Notes: generated by a model not told the origin, from the sequence alone. A stretch of DNA of 64,000 nt from Collybia mongolica (GCA_013420905.1 JAAXNY010000004.1:4340001-4404000); one strand, 5' to 3'; positions 22,568 to 36,289 are shown, counted from the first letter of the stretch. A program made the numbers and translations.

Positions 22568-22813
22568 TAATAATACAAAGTGATATCATCGTTTAGCTAT
22601 AAAGGAGGGATTTGATTTCTCCGGAATCGGGTATCTCGATCAAGTCTCCAACAGGGCAGTATACATTATCTGAAAATGGGGTCAGCTAACAGTCAGGGAA
22701 GTACTTCGGGGAGACTCACGAAATAAATAATGATGGTCCGGAGGCGATTAAGGGTGTGTAAACAAATACAAGTTGGGCGGGGATACTTTTACATTATTAG
22801 AACAACAAATCGG

Positions 22814-24356
22814 TTACGAGACCTGCATATGTATGGTCAGCGGGGGGGTTCTCAAACTCATCAAATGAGGGATACTTGCATAATTCGAAAGGCCAGTTGG
22901 AAAACAGATAGAGACCGGCGACATCAAGGAATCGCGGTCATCGTCTTGGTCACCACCTGAGTGCGACTGGGTATATACCGACGATTGATCGGTTGACATT
23001 TGCGAAGGCGAACGGACGCTCCACTCTTGCTTCATATCGAGAGTAGAGAAGTCGTAATAAGATTCGACATTCTCGCAGTCCATATCGGGAAAGGGGGCAT
23101 CCATGGGAAGGAGGCAGTTGAAGGTGTTCTGGAGGTCATGCGTGATCTGGAGCTCTTCGTCGGAGTTGCTCGATGAAGATGGCGAATGAATCTGATGGTG
23201 GGGGTTTCCAGAAGGGTAGTTGAATTTGTACACCGCGGAGAACATGAGAGCGGGAGATTCGGGCCCATCTTGAATAACTTCCTGGATAATAGAATATTGT
23301 GTTGGATCTTTTTGATTGATTAGTGATCTCCCGCTAACCGATTAGGAGTCTAGCTCACCAGGACTTGCACATATCTTGTCCCAGAACCCCGGCACCAACG
23401 TTGTGCTGTATAGCAGCGCATTGTCAGCGCTACCCGCAACAGGGCCGGCGGATACTAGAGGGGTTGTCTCCGAGAATACAACCATTCCAGCTGATTGTAC
23501 AGTGCAAGACGATCGAGCAAAAATCGGCGACTGCGATAGAAAAGTAACAGTGGGATCGATGGAACGGAGAGGTCGGGGTGGTTGAGATGTTCGAACCACA
23601 TTAGAATGGGACCAGTCGTCGAAGGAAGATGCCTGGTCGAGAGGAGAGAAACTTGGGCTACAAGAGATGTTGGGAAGAATATCGATATAGATTACAGTCT
23701 GGGAATACAAGGGATCGTAACCCTGGAAATTTGTATCTTTGGGTGTTGTTGGTGCACTTGATGAATCACTTGCTGAATCACTGTCGCTTCGAGGAGAGTG
23801 ATGGGTATAATAGGAGCGTGATGCAGGTCCAAACGGACGACGGGGAGAAAGGAGGTTCATCACTAGAGGAACGAAGATTAACAGGAGGTTGTATGCCACC
23901 AAACAAAGTTGCGTACAGCGTTTGCCACCACATGTGTCCCTGAGTTGCTGGAGTCGGCTGCCAACTTGCTTGGCTGTCCTTCGTTTGCCCGTCTTACGGA
24001 AGATATAGTCAGAGATAAAGCGATTTCTCATGGGAAACCGGCCGAGGAGCCTGGTCTCCCTCGAGTCATCAGGCTGATAACTTTCGAGCCCTAGTCGCCT
24101 TGTTGAGTTCAAATGAAGAAAAAATAAGCGACATAGATCACTGACCTTCGAGTAGTGCGGCTTCGAGCTCGGGTGGCCAAACTATTTCACCGCCTCGTAA
24201 GGTTTTCCAGCTCTTGCGGCCTTTGACAATGGATTGAAATACGTCTTGGGTCCTCGAGTTCTGTAGTACGGGCGATTTGTAGGCATCGCATACTGATGTA
24301 ATGCGGCTTGTCGAGGAAATGGATCGAAGGGAAGCACGAATAGACTCTGAAGCCAT
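22814..24356 (-). CDS. TEA/ATTS-domain transcription factor
   Basis: DNA-binding regulator of the TEAD/AbaA/Tec1 class. Three exons (24,356-24,146; 24,090-23,359; 23,277-22,814) give 468 aa. The TEA domain spans about residues 60-130 across the first intron: IVWPPELEAALLEGLESYQP, then a GRFPMRNRFISDYIFRKTGK stretch and RRTAKQVGSRLQQLRDTC, matching the three-helix signature with the TGK.RT.KQVSSHIQ recognition helix. The rest is Ser/Thr/Pro-rich with an acidic patch (SSSSNSDEELQITHDLQ), plausible as an activation region. A 37-base stretch around 23,965 could be an extra small intron but the frame stays open without it. In ascomycetes this family controls development; that role here is inference. 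Confidence 0.85.
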
Positions 24357-26003
24357 GGGGTATGTGGTGCGTGATGCCGACCGAGAATGGGAGTGCAGAT
24401 CCTTGAATTTATAGGTTTGTGGCCTTTCAAAAAGGACGGTTTAGATAGATCTCCGTTAGGTCTCGGAATCGTCATGGTGGAGAAATTAATGTATGTTTGT
24501 TCGGCTGCAGCGCGAGAGAACCAATCAGAGAACGGCAGATCTCGTAAAGGTGCAGAGCTTTAACCCTTAGGAGGTAACTTCTTCCAATCGGACGGCTGCA
24601 AAAGAAGGCGCCAATGCGCTGGGTCCTCTCGATTAAGGAATTATTTTATTGCAGAGCCCTAATCCCAAAACGTGGCGATGTACCCCTCGAAGTGTAAGCG
24701 ATGGCCTCGAGCCGGCTACAAAACCTGCCATATTGGAAATACGCACTGCATTACAGGCCTTAAATTTATCTTTGCGGGGAGGATGAACATCGATTCTCGA
24801 TTGTGGTAGTGGCGTTTAACTTTTCAGTGATCTACTATTTCTGCAGATCTTCGACATATCTAACGAGGGAAGGGTTGCCGCCTAAGGAAAATTGGCATAG
24901 CCACAGTCTCTCCGGTGTTGGTACTGCGCCGTAATGATATATGGGGATCCTTTTGATATTACGTTAATCGCCGAGACGAAGATTGCCAAACACCCATCGA
25001 TCAAAATCCGGCTCAGGGGCCTATACCAACGAAGGGGACTCGGAACGGCGTCTGTTGTTGAGGCGATGAACCACGGAGGTAAAATTGAGCGATAGCGACC
25101 CCCGCGCGTGTAGGTCGATGAAGTAATTGCTAGTGAACTTGTTCCTTGTTCCCTCTTTGATAGTGGTGCAAGAAGATCAAAGGTAGGCTGTTTTAGGGTT
25201 ACATTTCCTACATTTGACAAGTTGTCCGAATGCAACCACGAGACCCGCCGGCCAACCCTAATATCCCTAATATTATCTACAGGTATGAGAAATGGGATCT
25301 ATAAAATTCTGGTAGGGCTGTTCTTAAAGGAGTAATTTGAACATCTACACAAACAGCAAACAGAAACTCACCGAGCGGGATTCGAACATCGATACCATAC
25401 TATACCTTGCAAATTGTTGCGGCTCTCATGCGCCTCTGCACAAGAATACAATAACCATGAATTCGTATGCTTGGAGCAAAGTCGGCAATGGCGTAGCTCT
25501 TCTAGCTTAGTAGCTAGATCCGGATTGCTAGCCTCGTTCATAGAGCGGGCACACGGTTTTTGAGAGGTTGTGACTTGTTTGTCAAACGAAACATTTGTTT
25601 GGAGCTTCGAAAACATAACATCTTGTCCTCCGGAGGGTAATGGAAGTGCATTGGAATTTGGAAATTGTAAGTAGCTAGTGTCAGAATTCTTTCCATGAAA
25701 GACTCAATTGTATGGGAGTTTACCGGTAGCGTCAGCGTCTATACGTCCGAACCATCAGGTTCACAGAATAACTAGGTGGTTCAGCTGCGATGTCAAAGCG
25801 GATCCAAATCGAGTTGACATTGGATGGAAAGCAGTAATTGAATTTGAAACTCCTTCACGGGAACGTCTGTAATGTTTCGCTTGCCAGTAAGGTTGGTCAC
25901 GTCGGGGTCCAGCCCTGACGCCGAGGGGCTGGACTGGAAGATAAGTGCTGATAAGATATTTCACGATCAAACAAGCGTGACCAAAGCAAAACTAAGGGTA
26001 CAA
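24357..26003. other. Intergenic, no supported gene
   Basis: Only short open frames. A tRNA-like B-box string at about 25,377-25,388 (minus strand) lacks the pairing needed for a tRNA. Nothing else stands out. Confidence 0.5.
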
Positions 26004-26384
26004 TCAGTCGCACCCAGACGGCACAACACACAAATACACAGTCCGAGGAGGACACAGTTTCCGGCATGAATGATCACAACGGAACGGGGGGCGTACCATT
26101 GGGTCGGCATGTAGCGTCTCGTTAAGGCGCAGGTTGGCACGACACTGATACTCACTTGCCGCTGAGAAATCAAAGTACGCCTCAATCCGCATCAATCCAA
26201 GGTTGTGTTGGTGCCCAACATCGGTGCAGGCGCTGGGGGGGATGTTGATGGGAGAATACGATTGGATCAAACCAGACAGAGATTGTGTCTGATCGTATAC
26301 TTGACGGATCCACGTGTCCATCGGCCAACCGCGACTGGGGAGTTCTCGTTCTCGGTCCATCAACAAAATTCCTTGAGCGCACAC
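26004..26384 (-). CDS. Possible small gene, unrecognised
   Basis: The minus-strand frame opens with MDRERELPSRGWPMDTWIRQ and continues through SPINIPPSACTDVGHQHNLG to FDFSAAS, where a good donor (gtgagtatc) occurs at about 26,155. The frame stays open to 26,004, but codon character weakens after the donor, so it may be the first exon of a gene whose rest I cannot place. No domain, signal peptide or membrane segment. Low confidence. Confidence 0.25.
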   Translation of the reverse strand: MCAQGILLMDRERELPSRGWPMDTWIRQVYDQTQSLSGLIQSYSPINIPPSACTDVGHQHNLGLMRIEAYFDFSAASEYQCRANLRLNETLHADPMVRPPFRCDHSCRKLCPPRTVYLCVVPSGCD

Positions 26385-26818
26385 AAAACGTTAGGTGTAC
26401 TTTGTTAGTCCTTGCATTTCAGATTGAAGTTATCACTTTCGGCCAACAACAACGCCGACCTTGAGGATGAAGATTTTTTTTTTTGATCGTGATCACAGCG
26501 CCCAAGATCCCATCATGATATCTGAAATTTCCAGCCTCCTGTGGTTCTGCCAGACATACCTTACGGTCATGGCCTGGTCATCTCGATCGTTCGGGAATCA
26601 TCATTAGCTAATTGAAGATGAAAGGCAAAAACCCTACATACACAAAGAATTTAAAGTAACAGGGTTGCGCTCAACCACAGAGAAATCCGAGTCCATGTCC
26701 GTCGAAAAAGAGTGTGGGGTATGTAGATATAGTTATGTCCAAGCGTCCGTGTCTCCACTCCGCAGCGCGCCGTCCCATCGCAAGCTCGTCGTATTCGTCA
26801 CTGACAACAGAATCCCTG

Positions 26819-29641
26819 TCATTGACGGACAGCAGACGTAATTGTTCCTGCTTCGGCTGTCGTTACAGGCGCTCTCTTCGCAGCACCACCACCACATGGT
26901 GGGGGTACCGCCACACCAATGGCATCCCAGGCATTGGGATAAGCGCACCCTGAAATTGTTACCGGGGCATTGGCAGTATCCTTGGAATTAAACCAACCAT
27001 TCCCAACATCAACGCTCTTCGAGGGGCTAGGAGTAAGAGTAGGCGGGGCTAGTGTCATAACAGTCCCGGTGGGGGTGTAAACTGGAAGAAGACTCCCAGG
27101 AGCACCAGCGTTTGAAATAGCCGCTGGAGGCCATGGGAACTGTGATGTGAGCGACGGCGCGATGGTTCCCGCACCCGCACCTCCTGTTTGCCATGATTTA
27201 AAATTTCCATCAAACGCCCGCCCGGAAACGCCTAGGGATTCACAGACTCCCATGGCTGTCCGGGGATCCTTTGGCATCCATCCATTGCGAAGACCAAGTT
27301 GATAGGACCAGAGCGGGGCTTCGACAATACCTGCTGTGGAGTTCCCAATCTATTTAAAGGAGTTAGAGACGGTATCGTGGCAGAACAGCTTGAAGATACC
27401 TTCCATGTCCAGAAGAAGAAGTCTCCCAGAGCGTCCATGCTAGCCATGGCGAAGCGCTGGAGACCGGCTTTTGTCGCGGCAGACCATTTCGACGAGTCCT
27501 CCCAGTCAGCGCAATTTCCTCCATACGTCGTAGACCGCCCGGGAATTCCCTTCAGGAACAAGCCGCAATCGTTGAAACCATTGCTAAACTCTCCAGATAT
27601 GGTCACGCCAAAGTTTGAGCGACTGGAGCATCATTAAATGAGCCTGACAGGCGCTATCAGGATGCGGAATATACACACCTGCCGTTGATTCCTGGAGCCC
27701 ATCGGTTGCACGCTTGTTCGGGCCAGATGCCTCCAGCCCTGTTCCCTGTGCCAGTGTCGATAGGAGATGTGGCTGCCGAGCCGTCAAATGCAAAATATGG
27801 GTGGGTATCCAGAGCAATTCGGTCAGACCCGGGCAAGAAATCTGCCCAACTGCCCACACCGCCAAATCCGTCATGAATGGAAATGTAAGGACCGTTACCT
27901 TCACCATATCCAGTGATGTTACGAATCATATCATGGGCTTCGAGGTAACTATAATGCGAATCGGTAAGAACAGGAAGGGTACCCTATGACTGATACTGAC
28001 AAGCTTGTCAGGGCCGACCGGCCGATCACAGAAAGAAGCGCTTCATTCATTATCCCAAACATAGGTACGACGTCTTTGTATTGCGGTTGGGAGATGAACT
28101 GGGTGAATACTCTCATGACTTCTAATGCCCGCTGAGCATTTGCAATACCCATGACACCATTGAGGAAATTGGGGCGACCCAATCTACCAGAATGGTTGTA
28201 GCCTGTGATAAGATCAACGAAATGAACCCATCATCAATCGAGACAATCGACATACCGTTTTGGGAGCCCGGAATGGTGTGTAAATCGAGGTTCACTCTCA
28301 GCCCATATTTTCGGCACCAGCTGAGAACTCGGAGAATATACCTGGGGTGCAAACACCGGATTAGACAGTATTTTCATAGGCGGTTATCGATAGGGCATAC
28401 TTCCAACTGGTTTTGGCAAGGAATGGCTCGTCCGGCCATATTTCCACGGCCCAATAGGGAACAGGCAGTCTGACCCAGTTCAATCCAGCACCGGCAATCT
28501 CCGCGATATCTTGCTCCGTCTGACCGGAAAGTTAGGTTGAGAGTTAATGAAATCGAAGAGACGGACAATGAATGTTTTATAATGCTCTTCCAACTGGTTC
28601 AGTCCACCACTCGCTGTATCAGCGGCCATCATTTCGCTGAGAGTCCATTCGTCGACCGAGCCTGGGTACTTCTGAAAGAGTGCGGGAGAAATAAAAGGCT
28701 CAAGAACGAAAAGTCCTCCTAGATTAACTCTGAAGCGAAGCAAAAATTCGATCAGTACGGATCAGATGGAGAAAAGAACTTCTTGTGTAACTTACCCAAA
28801 AACGCGATCTTTGCCCCACACCCAACTCTGATTGAGCGGAGGAGTCCAAGCATTCGGACGGGCGTTATTATTAAAAGGATCATTGGGATCAGACACCCCT
28901 GAAAGAAGAGTAATCCTTATGGTCAGCCAATCCCGGTGCACATTTGACGGGCGCTCGGGGGAAAAAGAAATGGGAGCTCATTCGAAGAGCTTCTAAAATA
29001 CGACAAGCGCCAAATTGACGCTGCCTTGTATTACATGAGACGACCGACACAATAGGTTTTATGCTTCCTTTCATCTTTGATGCTAGATGCGAGGCGCCGA
29101 TAAATATGTGAAACTTACAGAAGCCGCCAAATTTATTATCGTATGTGAAAGTGGTGCCGTCTTCAGTGATCACAGTTGAACCATCGCCACCTGATGTTGC
29201 GCCAGTAGGAGATTCAGGATCGCTAGTTCCACCACCTATCGGACCTGTACCGGCAGGAGAGTCGATGTCGGACCCAGAAGAACTGTTTTGTTGCTTCGGT
29301 TTAATGACAGTAAAGTAGACTGGCAAAATGATCGCTAGAATGATAATGGCCAAAATAGCGAGCCCAATCAAGATAAACAAGGCGGGCCTTCGTTTCGCTT
29401 TGCTTGGTGAATGCGCTTGTTCTTCTAAAAATCCGCTCGTTTCGCCTTTCTCCGTCAGAGGTAAGAGTGGTCCCGAGTTGTTTGAAATGAGCGTGCTGGG
29501 GGCAAATGAATCGCGTGGTGTGGCTGGAGAATATTCAAGATAGGATGCCCTCGGTAGATCCAAGAAGGGGGCATTCTCGCTTAGGGGCGATGGAGAAGGT
29601 GGGAGAGGAGTATCAGAGGGGCCTGGCATATAGTGGTCAGC
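26819..29641 (-). CDS. GH5 (exo-beta-1,3-glucanase type) with N-terminal membrane anchor, copy A
   Basis: Cell-wall glucan hydrolase of clan GH-A, resembling fungal glucan 1,3-beta-glucosidase D (GH5_9). Nine exons give 739 aa. The N-terminus (MADHYMPGPSDTPLPPSPSP) is cytosolic and Pro/Ser-rich. One transmembrane helix lies at about residues 85-110 (ALFILIGLAILAIIILAIIL), making it a type II membrane protein with the enzyme outside. The catalytic domain starts at VSDPNDPFNNN. The nucleophile lies in GVTISGEFSNGFNDCG and the acid/base in FGIMNEALLS, where the usual Asn-Glu-Pro has Ala in place of Pro. A Trp-rich block (FFFWTWK) and a Ser/Thr/Pro-rich tail follow. A paralogue with the same nine-exon plan lies at 33,687-36,289. 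Start chosen at the ATG that removes an unconserved 18-residue extension. Confidence 0.9.
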
Positions 29642-32600
29642 CATACTGCCAAAGAGTAAACAGCAGAGAGGAGATGGTGGGCGGGGAACAAGCAAGCTAA
29701 GGTTTTGCCACGACCACTATCAACATCCAAGTCCTTGTTACTCGGCGAACTGAGTATTGCACGTGGCCTCTTCTTTCCAACTCAGCTGAATTCGGAGGCG
29801 GAAATCCATGGCCGTGCTGAGACTTTTTTGTCATGGTTCATTCCAAAGCAAAGAGCTAAGATAGGGGAGCAGCCTTACCACTATGCACAATGCCTCATAA
29901 ATCTGGTGAGAAAATGGAACCTAAAATATTACTAAAACGTTGTCGGAAAACATTTGGGTGAACAAGGGACAGTCGGCCCGCACGGCGGAGTTTGAAGATA
30001 CCTTGGCATCGCAGGATCATGGCCTCGGCATCGCCAAGGAACGGAAGACAAGTGGGTGTCTTAGAGTCCTTTGTTTGCAATAGAGACATAAACACGCCGA
30101 TAAATAATATAGGAGTTTGCCAACTTCGACCATAACATTCAAATTGGCAAGTAACTCACGAACGTCACCGAAGCCTCTGTACCAATATGGCCCTCTAACT
30201 GAATGCGACGTTTTCGGGCCCATACGACAGAAAACAATCTGGTGATACGGACAACAGCATGGAAGTAAAGGACTGACTAAATGTTTCGTAACTCTTGATG
30301 AAAGATATCAATAATGTCAGTTTGGCTGTTCATAAGCTATTTACTGAAGTCTGTCGCGGATCGAAAATGTGTAACTTCTTTCATTAAACCATGCAAACCC
30401 TGAATGTTAGAAAATTTGGTATGTCGTTGTCGCAATCAATTCTATGTTTCATGTTTAAAGAAGCACAAGAATCTTTTGAGACACATGCAGCAGAACATAC
30501 GCATATCGCGATCCCATGTCGTCGGAGACCCTCACCAGGCCAATGTAGATATCGATTGAGAGAGGTCTACGGGATACCCTTCTAGCTTCAAGAAGACCGA
30601 AAAAAAAAACACACAGGATCAATACAATATGGGAAGGTGCTCGGCTTAATCGTTCTAGCAATCAAAGAAGCACGTTAGTTCTGACGTTTATCCACTTCAA
30701 AAAATACAGTTCACAGCTAAGAATACGTCCATTATGTTCTCCGTTGGAACTAGGGTATGAGATATTGTGGGGAAGGATCCTAGCTGCGTCGAAGCAGGAG
30801 AATTGGGGATATACCTTGAGAGTATGAAAGGTCGAAGAGTCGACGGGGCCCGCACGAGAACCGGGGGTATGGGATGTAGTTGTGAACCATCTTAGCTGCG
30901 TCGAACCAGGAGAACCGAGAACCGATGTTATATCATGAGAATATGAAGGTCGAAGAACCAGTGAGTGGAGCAATGAAGACGTTAGACTCACTGATCAGTC
31001 TAACGATAAACGTCCTGAACTCGGCCTCTAATCTAGTGCGGTAAGATAGCGGGACCTTTTGTTCGGAGGCGATTTGAACCTGAGTTTGACGAGGAGCAAA
31101 GAGTAAAGTTGATGATGACAGTGGGGACCGCGGGAGGCGAGCACCGGTTGTCCGGAGACAGTCATTTCCGTAATTTTGGGTACGCAAGAGGACTCACCAG
31201 ACCACGTTTGGTGCACCGCGCAAAGCGAATAAAGGCTCAAAGCAACAATTCGGGGATGATATATTGACGGTTTAAACAAAACGGAGATATGCGGAAATTC
31301 TTGACCCTTGTGTTGCCCAGTGTTTTGCGATTCAAACATCGGCCAACGGATCTTGTGGCGTTATTGATCATGATTCTTCATGTGATCGGTCCGAAGGGCC
31401 TTCCATTTCATTGAGAGCGCCTTTTCGAAGTTCGAAGGCCTGGCATGGAAAATTGTCTCTTGGATTGAATCGAAGAGATATTCCACGACGATATACGAAC
31501 CACATCATTTGATTCATTCTCTATCGCCCTTTTCGGTCGGGGATTATGATACTGAGGGAACCGAGGGTATCCAACAAAGTGGGGGAACTGCAAAAGCGAA
31601 TAAAGATGGAGTTTGATGGAGATTTTTTTTTACGGTGTTGGTGAGAACGAACCTTGTGGGATCTGACATGAGAGGTCAGTCATGGTCACCTGTTCAGCTG
31701 TCAATCCCGATCGGGTCAAAATTCCCCATATATTACGGTAACCCATCAGCTTTTCTCCCTCGAAATCTTTCTCAAGACTATTCCTCGGTCGAAGGAGAGC
31801 TGTTAGGTGGGAACTGATCATGTGAGCCGAAGAGACTCTCTTTCGATAAGGCGTTATCATCTTACGGGACGCTTTTATTTACCTCATAAATCGATAACAG
31901 GACATATTGCATCATTCGCCGATGCTGTTGCCCGTCGGTCGCAGGGTGCTCTGTGCTTCTTTTTTGTCGGTATGCTGTATTGTATTGTCAACGTGAAACT
32001 GCTTCGTGTTGGCTTCGCGGTGACTCAGTCCTTAGGCTTGACGGTGGCAACAAACGCGGTTTGTTTGCTATGAGCTCGAACAGAAAACAAACGCCGCCGC
32101 CGCCGCCACACTCGATCACCAGGGTTCGGTGTTCCTCGTGGATCTCGACAATCTCGATCATCAAATCAGCGTCGAGACGTGGCGTAGCAGAAAATGGAAC
32201 AAGTTTCATCACCGGTTCTCCCCCAAAGCGATTTTTCTTACCAGTACGGAGTGCGGGTACATGCATATCGCTCCGAAATGGACAAGTCCAAAAGGGTGTT
32301 CTGTCGGTGAAGACGAGGATCCTCTTCAGACCTTCTCTGTAGAATTGAGAGTGTCCCAACTTATACTCATTTTGTGATAAGTAGTAGCCCGAAATAAAGA
32401 TCCATGGGGTTCCAGAAAATACAATTATGAGACTTGACAAAACTCACTGTAGATTCAAAGCATAGCCTCTAGTATGTTTATGGGTTTCGAGTTTTGAGGT
32501 CGAAAGACAATGCGGTTGTCTCCAAATCAACTGCTCATGACTTGAAGGCGTTGAAGAAGATTCGCGACTCGGACCCGAGATGAGCCTTTTTTGCGCAACC

Positions 32601-33686
32601 AGTTCTGTCGCGTGGCTCGCCGGATAGACCCGAGGAAACAGCCGAGGCTTAAACTTTTTACACAATACACAGTGCCTCTGAACATTCATAATCGGTCAAT
32701 CATACCTCTTGTACTACCAGTTCTTTACTCAGCATCCTGGTGAACTATCTGTAAACTCCTTCGCCTCAGTCTCTCAGCCTGACATGCCAAGAGTGAGCCT
32801 CCAACAAGCCAATTTTGAGGGTTGTATGGTACCTTCAGGTTGAGCATGTGGTCATATACTATGTGTGAATGATACCCAATGTCGAGTATCAGTTGAGTTT
32901 CAATCATGTATAACGATATTATAGGAAGTGTAACGTTTTCCCACCAACCGCGGTTTTCGATGACCATAAAACTTGACTCATGCGTGGTTCTAAGCCTGGG
33001 TGACTTGAGGCGCTTTTGACGGATTTCAGGCTGTATCATTTTTTAGGGTAACAAGAAATGATGTACAAGCTCGACCTTTTGTCTCCTTTGTTCAATATAG
33101 AGGCTGTCTGTATCTCATATTAGTTCCTGTCGTCGAATCCCCATGCCATACTTACTAAGAGTCAAGACGCATGGAGGTCGTTGAAAGACTTATTCCAAAG
33201 GACTTCCTGAAGAGGGTCAGTTATATCTATCCTTTGAAGCTTGAGCAGCGTCGAATCTTCCCCGCGTTAACTTGACCTGCCAGGTCCCGTTTTTCGAATG
33301 GTTAAAGAAATATTACAGGCAACCGACATCCGCTGAGAATTCGTGCTCAATCCCTCGCTCGTTATGGCGTTCTCAAATATACAGGTTTCGCATAGAATAA
33401 TCAGTAAAACAGCATTATGGATCGATTTACCAATGACCTTTCGGCACATACCTTGTGACATAGCATATTGTGAAAGTGAGGATTTTTGTCAGCGAATGCA
33501 GTTATGACGAATGAATATATGATGATAATATCTAGATAGCGAGACTACTAGATCATGTCCATCATACCAGTAATTGTGTTCGTAAGTAAGTCGATATTGT
33601 CCATACTATTACCCATTGTCCGTGAAATACCGTCCATCCAGTTCTACGATGTGTTTTGATCAGAGGAACTTTCGTTGTGCCCCCGT
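29642..33686. other. 4-kb intergenic stretch between the glucanase paralogues
   Basis: No gene is recognised on either strand. The only structured feature is an imperfect direct repeat (30,781-30,839 and 30,893-30,957). Composition is ordinary and CpG is not depleted, so it is not obviously an old transposon. Confidence 0.5.
30781..30957. repeat. Imperfect direct repeat, about 60 bp, offset 112 bp
   Basis: Two copies starting tagctgcgtcgaa, both containing caggagaa and ending tatgaaggtcgaaga (the first with one extra a). The first is at 30,781-30,839 and the second at 30,893-30,957. Function unknown. Confidence 0.7.
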
Positions 33687-36289
33687 TCAACACAATGATG
33701 GAACTGCAACGCCAACAGCCTCCCAAGCGGGAGGGTAAGAGCATCCTGCGATAGGGGTAGGAGCGCCAGCTGTGTCTTGAGAATTAAACCACCCATTTCC
33801 AGCATCAATACTTTTCGTTGGAGTGGGAGTAAAGGTAGGTGGTGGTAGAGTCGCAACAGCACCCGTGGAGGTATATGTTGGTAGCAAACTTACAGGCGCA
33901 TCGGCATTAGCAATAGCAGAAGGGGGCCATGGGAATTCAGCAGTGACAGCTGGTTCAATATTGCCTGCGCCGGCGCCACCTGTCTGGGTGGGTTGGAATT
34001 TACCGTCAAAGGGGGGTCCTGCGGCGCCAACTGCTGCGCAGACGCCAATAGCTTTGCGGGGGTCTTTTGGCATCCAACCATTTTCGAGGCCAAGTTGGTA
34101 CGACCACAACGGTGCCTCAACGATACCTGCAGTCGAGTTGCCTATCTGTTATCAGAGTGGGGCATCAATACACATGTTTCGAAGTAGCTGATTATTAGGC
34201 TGACCTTCCACGTCCAGAAGAAAAAGTCCTGGAGAGCGTCCATGCTGGCTAGAGCAAATTGCCGAAGACCTGCCTTCGTCGCGGCAGACCAATTCGATGA
34301 ATCTTCCCAATCTGCACAGTTTCCACCGTATGATGTATCTCCACCAGGAACGCCCTTCAAGAACAAGCCGCAATCGTTGAAACCGTTGCTGAATTCTCCT
34401 GCGACAGTTACACCGAAACTCGATCGACTAGAGAGAGGGAAAGAAGATGCATCAGCTGTCACTTTGGAAAATGCGACTCTCGGCGTGTTTATGTACCTGT
34501 TATTAACCATCCCGCCCCAGCTACTACATGCTTCTGCTGGCCAAATACCACCAGCTTCCGAGCCAGTACCTGTAGCAATGGGGTCTGTGGCGGGGGCATT
34601 ACGAAATGCGAGATATGGGTGTGTGTCTATGGCGATTCTGTCCGACCCAGGCAAGAAGTTGTCCCAGCCTCCAAGGTTAAAACTGTCATGAATAGCGATG
34701 TATGGGCCATTCCCTTCTCCCAAACCTGTGATATTGCGAATCATCGTGTGCGCTTCGAGATAGCTGAAAAATCCCCTAAGGATGCGTCGTGAAAAGGTGT
34801 TGATCAACTTACAAACTGGTCAGGGCTGAAGGACCAATGGTAGTGCGCAACGGTTCGTTCATAATACTGAACATCGGAACGAGATCCTTGTACTGGGGCT
34901 GCGAAATGAACTCGGTGAAAATTCGGATATAGTTGAGTGCACGCTGAGCGTTCGCCATGCCCATAACACCGTTGAGGAAGTTAATAATACCTCCCTTCCC
35001 CGAATGATTGTAAGCTATGCAAAGATATTAAGAATTTCATGTGGATTGCATAGGGTATTGTGTTCACCGTTCTGCGAACCGGGTATAGTGTGCAAGTCAA
35101 GATTGACGCGCAACCCGTACTTCCTGCACCAGCCAAGAACTCGAAGAATATACCTGACGCCACCATCAGTCAACTAGAACCATGGGGTGTAGTATAAAAG
35201 AACCTCACTTCCAACTAATCTTTTCAAGGAATGGTTCGCTCGGTAGTTTGTCAATTGCCCAAAACGGAACCGGAATTCTAACCCAATTTAGCCCAGCGCC
35301 CGCAATTTCCGCAATGTCTTTTTCCGTCTGGGGAAAAGGTCGGAACGGTGTCCACGAAGTTCGGAAATTCACGTACAACGAATGTCTTATAATGTTCCTC
35401 AAGTTGGTTGAGTCCACCAGAAGCAGTATCAGCAGCCATAAGCTCGCTGAGACTCCATTCATCGGTGGCACCCGGATACTTTTGATAGAGAGCGGGCGAG
35501 ATAAATGGTTCAAGGACAAAAAGTCCCCCGAGATTTACACTAGCAATAATGGTCAAAGTTGGAGCTACGCGGTCGGTGTGAGTGGCGTACCCGTAGACTC
35601 GATCCTTTCCCCAGGTCCAGCTCTGATTCAATGGAGGGGTCCAGGAATTGGGACGAGCATTGTTGTTGAAGGGATCGTTAGGATCAGATACCCCTGGTGG
35701 ATGGATCGTTGGTGATATGAACTTTGGTCCATAATAATGATAGAAGTATCTTACAGAAACCGTCAAACTTGTTGTTATAAGTGAATGTAGATCCATCCTC
35801 CATGGTGATTATCGACCCGTCGCCCCCAGAAATAACAGCACCAGGTGACGTAGGATCACTACTAGCACTGGGTGTCGGTGATGAAGCATTAGAGCCACTA
35901 TCGGCCTGAGCATCCTGATTGCGTTGGTTCCGCTTGCCAACGGTGAACCACACCGGTAAAACAATCACAAGGACTATTATCGCAAGAACCAAGAGGCCGA
36001 CCAGAATCAGGAGTGGCTTTCGCTTTGTTGACCGAGGGCCCGAGCGAGGTTGTTCCTCCGGATATTCATTAGCTTCGACTTTGTCGACCGCTGGTAGTAG
36101 TGCGCCCGATGTGTTGTTAGACCTGGGGGTAGATGCGGCGTACGATTCCCGTGGCGAGCTAGTGTTGGAGTACTGCATGTAAGTTGGCTTGGGCGGTTCT
36201 AAGAATGAAGCCTGGTCATTATCTGGTAGCGGTGTATTCAGAGCAGTGGCCAAAGTTTCGGAGACAGTGGACAGGGGACGGGGGTCCAT
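33687..36289 (-). CDS. GH5 (exo-beta-1,3-glucanase type) with N-terminal membrane anchor, copy B
   Basis: Paralogue of the gene at 26,819-29,641, same strand. Nine exons give 718 aa; exons 2-6 and 8 have exactly the same lengths as in copy A (103, 163, 119, 86, 202 and 223 bases). It has a cytosolic Ser/Pro-rich N-terminus and a transmembrane helix at about residues 92-115 (PLLILVGLLVLAIIVLVIVL), then the GH5 domain. The acid/base motif is the standard SIMNEPL and the nucleophile is in GVTVAGEFSNGFNDCG. The C-terminal tail is 24 codons shorter than in copy A, ending VGVAVPSLC. No frame defects. Role inferred as beta-glucan processing at the cell surface. Confidence 0.92.

Noticed and set aside
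25365..25450. tRNA gene on the minus strand
   Set aside because: gttcgaatcccgc resembles a B box, but the flanking stem does not pair and no acceptor or anticodon arm can be built.
31050..31085. tRNA-like B box (minus strand, ggttcaaatc)
   Set aside because: Stem arms around the loop do not pair.
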